Below, in pieces: positions 60,110 through 64,000 of a stretch of DNA of 64,000 nt. Every line of letters starts with the position of its first letter. The first letter of the stretch is position 1. A program made the position numbers and the translations under genes. Under the pieces are notes generated by a model. The model saw nothing but the letters and a program-made list of their open reading frames with translations. It searched no databases and was not told where the DNA came from. The DNA is from Clostridium peptidivorans (GTDB taxonomy: Bacteria; Bacillota; Clostridia; Clostridiales; Clostridiaceae). The stretch is from the NCBI RefSeq assembly GCF_900205925.1, contig NZ_OAOD01000003.1, forward strand, positions 219,063-283,062, in the 5' to 3' direction.

Positions 60110-60125
60110 TGGCACGGCTTTTGCT
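60110..60125 (+). promoter_or_regulatory. Sigma-54 (-24/-12) promoter
   Basis: TGGCACGGCTTTTGCT matches the consensus TGGCACG-N4-TTGCW fully, with GG (60111-60112) and GC (60123-60124) 10 bp apart. It lies 51 bp upstream of the first operon gene. Confidence 0.92.
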
Positions 60126-60175
60126 TATTAATTAAAGTGTAAGTTTGTAATCGTTATGAGAAAGGAGATATATTT

Positions 60176-61726
60176 ATGATTAAAGTAAAAACTGTTTCAG
60201 AAGCAGTACAAATGATTAAAGGTGGCAGTACTGTTGCCATAGGTGGATTTATAGGAACTGGACATCCAGAAGAGATAACATCAGAAATAGAAAAAAGTTT
60301 TATTAATACAGGAGCACCTAATAATCTTACACTTGTGTATGCTGCTGGACAAGGAGATTCAAATGAAAAAGGATTAAACCACTTAGGACGTGAAGGATTA
60401 GTGTCAAAAGTAATAGGGGGACATTGGGGACTTGCACCGAAACTCCAAAAATTAGCGTTAGAAAATAAAATAGAAGCATATAATCTTCCTCAGGGTGTAA
60501 TATCCCATCTTTTTAGAGATATAGCAGCCAAAAAGGTAGGAACAATTACTCATGTTGGTCTTAAGACTTTTGTTGATCCTAGAGTTGAAGGTGGAAAGCT
60601 AAATGATATAACAAAGAAGGATATTGTAAAGGTTGTTAGCATTGAAGGGGAAGAAAGACTATTATATAAAGCTTTTCCTATAAATGTTAGTATTATACGA
60701 GCCACCTATGCAGATGAAAAAGGTAATCTATCTTTTGAAAAAGAAGCAGCCACATTAGAAGCTGTATCCATAGCTCAAGCTGCTAAAAATTCTGGTGGAA
60801 TAGTAATAGCTCAAGTTCAATCTGTAGTTAAGAGTGGAACATTAGATCCTAAGCTAGTAAAAATTCCAGGAATATATGTAGATGCTGTTGTTGTTGCTAA
60901 GCCAGAGAATCATATGCAAACATTCTCAGAGCATTTTAATCCTTCATACTGTGGAGAAGTAAAGGTTCCATTAGATTGTATGGAAGTCATGAAATTAGAT
61001 GAAAGAAAAGTAATATCAAGAAGAGCATCTATGGAACTTATGCCTAACGCAGTAGTAAATTTGGGAATAGGCGTTCCAGAAGGAGTAGCTGCTGTTGCAA
61101 ATGAAGAAGGTATTGGGGACATGATGACCTTAACCGTAGAGGCTGGACCAATAGGTGGAGTGCCAGCAAGTGGTTTAAGTTTTGGTGCATCTTTAAATGC
61201 AGAGTGTATTTTAGACCAACCTTACCAATTTGACTTTTATGATGGTGGAGGTCTTGATATAGCATTTTTAGGGTTAGCCCAATGTGATGAAAAGGGAAAT
61301 ATTAATGTTAGTAAGTTTGGGCCTAAAATAGCTGGTTGTGGCGGATTTATTAATATTACACAGAATTCAAAGAAAGTAATATATTGTGGAACATTTACAG
61401 CTGGAGGCTTAAAAATAAAGGTTCAAAATGGAGAACTAATAATTGGACAAGAAGGAAAGACTAAAAAATTTATTAAAGATGTTGAACAAATTACCTTTAG
61501 CGGAGAATATGCAAGGGAAATAGGGCAACAAGTTTTATATATAACTGAAAGAGCGGTATTTGAGTTAAAATCAGAAGGATTAGTTTTAACAGAAATAGCT
61601 CCAGGGATCAGTTTAGAGAAGGATATTTTAGCAAATATGGACTTCAAGCCAATAATATCTGAAAATCTTAAAGTTATGGATGAAAGAATATTTAAAGATG
61701 AATTAATGGGGATTAAAGTAAATTAA
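60176..61726 (+). CDS. Acyl-CoA:acetate / 3-ketoacid CoA-transferase (fused, YdiF/Pct type)
   Basis: 516 aa, the length of single-chain CoA-transferases. Alpha-like half: [32 protein letters not shown]. Beta-like half: [11 protein letters not shown] and [14 protein letters not shown] with the catalytic E322, which forms the glutamyl-CoA thioester. It moves CoA between acetyl-CoA or another acyl-CoA and a free short-chain acid, so no ATP is spent. GAGAAAGGAG sets the start. First gene of the sigma-54 operon with a permease, MaoC hydratase and acyl-CoA dehydrogenase, which suggests activation of 3-hydroxybutyrate or crotonate and release of butyrate. Confidence 0.9.
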   Translation: MIKVKTVSEAVQMIKGGSTVAIGGFIGTGHPEEITSEIEKSFINTGAPNNLTLVYAAGQGDSNEKGLNHLGREGLVSKVIGGHWGLAPKLQKLALENKIEAYNLPQGVISHLFRDIAAKKVGTITHVGLKTFVDPRVEGGKLNDITKKDIVKVVSIEGEERLLYKAFPINVSIIRATYADEKGNLSFEKEAATLEAVSIAQAAKNSGGIVIAQVQSVVKSGTLDPKLVKIPGIYVDAVVVAKPENHMQTFSEHFNPSYCGEVKVPLDCMEVMKLDERKVISRRASMELMPNAVVNLGIGVPEGVAAVANEEGIGDMMTLTVEAGPIGGVPASGLSFGASLNAECILDQPYQFDFYDGGGLDIAFLGLAQCDEKGNINVSKFGPKIAGCGGFINITQNSKKVIYCGTFTAGGLKIKVQNGELIIGQEGKTKKFIKDVEQITFSGEYAREIGQQVLYITERAVFELKSEGLVLTEIAPGISLEKDILANMDFKPIISENLKVMDERIFKDELMGIKVN

Positions 61727-61761
61727 AATAAATTAAATTAGAGAGAGAAAGGAGAATTTTT

Positions 61762-63132
61762 ATGTTAGGTGTTATAGGTATTATGATTTCCCTAGTATTA
61801 TTAATGTATTTAGCTTATAGAGGAATAACGGTATTAATTTTGGCTCCAGCACTAGCATTACTTGCGGTAGTATTCTCTGGAGAGCTTCCATTACTTGTAA
61901 CTTATACAGAAGTATTTATGAAAGATTTTGCAGGTTATGCAAAAACCTATTTCCCACTATTCTTATTTGGAGCAGTATTTGGAAAAATAATGGATGATTC
62001 AGGGGCAGCTAAATCCATTGCAAATTTTATAGCACATAAGCTTGGGAAAGATAAAGCAATGCTCGCGGTAGTATTATCCTGCGCAGTATTAACTTATGGT
62101 GGTGTTTCTTTATTCGTTGTTGCATTTGCGGTATATCCAATAGCAGTTGAATTATTTAAAGAGTCTAATCTGCCAAAAAGACTTATACCGGGAACTATAG
62201 CTCTTGGAGCATTTACTTTCACAATGACAGCATTACCAGGAACTCCTCAGATTCAAAATGCTATACCAATGACTTATTTTGGAACAACTGCTTGGGCAGC
62301 ACCTGTAATAGGTATAATTGGTTCAATAGTAATATTTGCTTTAGGTATGATGTGGCTTAATAGAAGAGCACAAAAGGCAGTTGCAGCTGGAGAAGGTTAT
62401 GGAAATCATAAAGATGAAAGGCTTGAAACAGTAGATGTATCTAAACTTCCCAATATTGTTGTAGCTATTATTCCGATAGTAACAGTTTTGGTATTAAATT
62501 ATATATTTGGTGTATATTTTGAAAGAATTCCTTCAGAATATCTAAAATCATATGGAACATCAATAGATAAAGTAAAAGGATTATGGAGCTTAATTGTTGC
62601 TCTTCTTATATCAACAATACTTGCAATAGTTTTAATGAGAAAGAATTTTAAGAGTATAATAAAGACTGTTAATGATGGAGCAATTGGTTCATTACTCGCA
62701 ATTGCGAATACTTCATCAGAGGTTGGGTATGGAAATGTTATTAAAACATTGGGAGCTTTTGCATTAATTAAAGGGGCGATACTTGCAATACCAGGAACTC
62801 CTCTAATTTCTTTATCAGTTTCAACAAGTATATTAGCTGGTATAACTGGATCAGCTTCAGGTGGAATGAGTATAGCACTAGGAGCTTTAGGAGATATTTA
62901 TATGCAAAAAGCATCAGCCTTAGGTATTAATCCAGAGGTAATGCATAGAATAGCAGCTATTGCTTGTGGAGGATTTGATACACTTCCGCATAATGGAGCT
63001 GTAATAACATTATTAGGAATTACAGGTCTTACACATAGGGAATCCTATGCAGATATAGGAATGTGTACAGTAGTTATTCCAGTTATAGCTACAATAGTAT
63101 GTATAATTGCGGCTGGTTTTGGATTAGTATAG
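61762..63132 (+). CDS. GntP-family permease
   Basis: 456 aa with about 12-14 hydrophobic segments. FGAVFGKIMDDSGAAKSIANFI, LGAFTFTMTALPGTPQIQNAIPM and TSILAGITGSASGGMSIALGALG are family signatures. GntP proteins carry gluconate and related hydroxy acids; the branch near short-chain acid operons is often called 3-hydroxybutyrate permease. Here it is between a CoA-transferase and a hydratase, so it probably imports the acid they use. AAAGGAG gives the start, 35 bp after the transferase stop. Confidence 0.88.
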   Translation: MLGVIGIMISLVLLMYLAYRGITVLILAPALALLAVVFSGELPLLVTYTEVFMKDFAGYAKTYFPLFLFGAVFGKIMDDSGAAKSIANFIAHKLGKDKAMLAVVLSCAVLTYGGVSLFVVAFAVYPIAVELFKESNLPKRLIPGTIALGAFTFTMTALPGTPQIQNAIPMTYFGTTAWAAPVIGIIGSIVIFALGMMWLNRRAQKAVAAGEGYGNHKDERLETVDVSKLPNIVVAIIPIVTVLVLNYIFGVYFERIPSEYLKSYGTSIDKVKGLWSLIVALLISTILAIVLMRKNFKSIIKTVNDGAIGSLLAIANTSSEVGYGNVIKTLGAFALIKGAILAIPGTPLISLSVSTSILAGITGSASGGMSIALGALGDIYMQKASALGINPEVMHRIAAIACGGFDTLPHNGAVITLLGITGLTHRESYADIGMCTVVIPVIATIVCIIAAGFGLV

Positions 63133-63161
63133 AAAAATTAAAATAAAGAGGTGTTATTTGT

Positions 63162-63578
63162 ATGGGAAAAACAATAAATGAACTAAAGATAGGAGATAAA
63201 TCATATATAGAAAAGACTATAAGTGAAACAGATGTATATCTTTTTGCAGGAATAACTGGAGACTTAAATCCAGCGCATATAAATCAAATAGAATCAGAAA
63301 AGACCATATTTAAAGGTAGAATTGCTCATGGAATTTTAGTATCTGGATTAATTTCAGCAGTTTTAGGAATGCAGCTACCTGGACCAGGGACAATATATTT
63401 AGGTCAAGAATTAAAGTTTATGGCACCAGTAAAAATTGGTGATACAATAAAAGCAGAGGCAGAAATAGTGGAATTGATTACAGAAAAAAATAGAGTTAAA
63501 TTAAGGACAACCTGTACTAATCAAGATGGCAAAATAGTTATTGCAGGTGAAGCTCTGGTTATGCCCCCAAGAGTATAA
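63162..63578 (+). CDS. MaoC-family (R)-enoyl-CoA hydratase
   Basis: 138 aa single hot-dog fold. D34 and H39 in FAGITGDLNPAHIN have the spacing of the catalytic Asp/His pair of PhaJ, and GRIAHGILVSGLISAVLG, GTIYLGQELKFMAPV follow in family order. It adds or removes water at (R)-3-hydroxyacyl-CoA / trans-2-enoyl-CoA of short chain. In this operon it should convert (R)-3-hydroxybutyryl-CoA to crotonyl-CoA. 29 bp after the permease; start preceded by GAGGTG. Confidence 0.9.
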   Translation: MGKTINELKIGDKSYIEKTISETDVYLFAGITGDLNPAHINQIESEKTIFKGRIAHGILVSGLISAVLGMQLPGPGTIYLGQELKFMAPVKIGDTIKAEAEIVELITEKNRVKLRTTCTNQDGKIVIAGEALVMPPRV

Positions 63579-63629
63579 ATATGCTTAGCCTAGTTAATTA
63601 ATTAACAATAAATGAGGAGGTAAAGTATA

Positions 63630-64000
63630 ATGAATTTTTCATTAACAAGAGAACAAGAATTTGTAAGACAAATGGTAAGAGAGTTTGCTGAAACTGAAGT
63701 AAAGCCATTAGCAGCAGAAATCGATATAACAGAAGAATTTCCTATGGAAAATGTACAGAAAATGGGTAAACTTGGAATGATGGGAATCCCATTTTCAAAG
63801 GAATATGGTGGAGCAGGTGGAGACGTTGTTTCCTATGCAATAACAGTTGAAGAATTATCAAGAGTTTGTGCTTCAACAGGTGTTATCGTTTCAGCTCACA
63901 CTTCATTATGTGCATCAGTAATAAATGAGCATGGAACACCAGCTCAAAAGGAAAAGTACTTACCAGCACTTGCTAAGGGTGAAAGAATAGGTGCTTTCGG
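63630..64000 (+). CDS. Acyl-CoA dehydrogenase, N-terminal part (cut by window edge)
   Basis: The first 123 codons are seen, starting at ATG 63630 with GAGGAGG upstream. MNFSLTREQEFVRQMVREFAETEVKPLAAEID, GMMGIPFSKEYGGAGGD and STGVIVSAHTSLCASVI are typical of short-chain (butyryl-CoA) dehydrogenases. The FAD enzyme reduces crotonyl-CoA with electrons through Etf; etfBA genes may follow outside the window. The catalytic Glu lies beyond the edge and cannot be checked. Fourth gene of the sigma-54 operon. Confidence 0.92.
   Translation, partial: MNFSLTREQEFVRQMVREFAETEVKPLAAEIDITEEFPMENVQKMGKLGMMGIPFSKEYGGAGGDVVSYAITVEELSRVCASTGVIVSAHTSLCASVINEHGTPAQKEKYLPALAKGERIGAF

Overview
This is a low-GC, AT-rich stretch of a clostridial chromosome, most likely Clostridium sensu stricto or a near relative. 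The evidence is purine-rich ribosome binding sites, [FeFe]-hydrogenases including a HydABC-type set, CWB2 cell-wall repeats, a tandem glycine riboswitch on an AGCS transporter, and a butyrate-type CoA-transferase / MaoC / acyl-CoA dehydrogenase operon. I see no rRNA, tRNA, CRISPR array or complete insertion sequence. The species cannot be named from this window alone.

Layout. (1) 1-3418: the right end of a prophage, with a tail fibre end, a kelch-like tail protein, small tail-region proteins including XkdX, an XhlA-like protein, a holin and a glucosaminidase endolysin. A convergent gene of unknown function (3568-5088, two zinc-ribbon modules) lies between the lysis cassette and the host genes. 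(2) 5731-11532: a cell-envelope cluster with its own two-component system: M15 carboxypeptidase, phosphodiester glycosidase, anchored beta-propeller-like protein, histidine kinase, lipoprotein, response regulator. Two near-identical 23-bp promoter elements precede its first two genes, and a 20-nt motif followed by an intrinsic terminator occurs on both sides of the cluster. (3) 11739-18228: a 48-aa protein, mscL, an aromatic-acid-exporter-like protein, the serine dehydratase alpha subunit, a CWB2 surface protein and a CNNM/CBS protein. (4) 18430-25542: hydrogen metabolism. A sensory PAS [FeFe]-hydrogenase and a PP2C phosphatase converge on hydA-hydB-hydC, which has a Rex-like operator over its promoter. 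(5) 25731-36362: phosphoesterase, ECF S component, riboswitch-controlled AGCS transporter, purine permease, ferredoxin/Crp pair, DUF218 protein, hisS; a 234-bp palindromic element and a half copy of it lie here. (6) 36515-50996: HelD-type helicase, Nramp-like transporter without the metal motifs, AI-2E exporter family, MBL hydrolase, NlpC/P60 hydrolase, ATP-cone protein, PepV, a TauE/SafE gene frameshifted at a G tract, LTA synthase, RNA methyltransferase. (7) 51256-56499: two multidomain glycosyltransferases and a nucleotide-sugar epimerase. (8) 56692-64000: a choloylglycine-hydrolase family enzyme, then a sigma-54 activator, three evenly spaced upstream sites, a consensus -24/-12 promoter, and an operon of CoA-transferase, GntP permease, MaoC hydratase and acyl-CoA dehydrogenase (cut by the window edge).

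How parts work together. Region 8 reads as an inducible route that imports a short hydroxy- or unsaturated acid, activates it with CoA, and dehydrates and reduces it toward an acyl product such as butyrate. Region 4 reads as a redox-controlled electron-bifurcating hydrogenase next to a candidate hydrogen-sensing module. Region 2 reads as a self-contained envelope-stress response. These roles are inferred from family membership and gene order.
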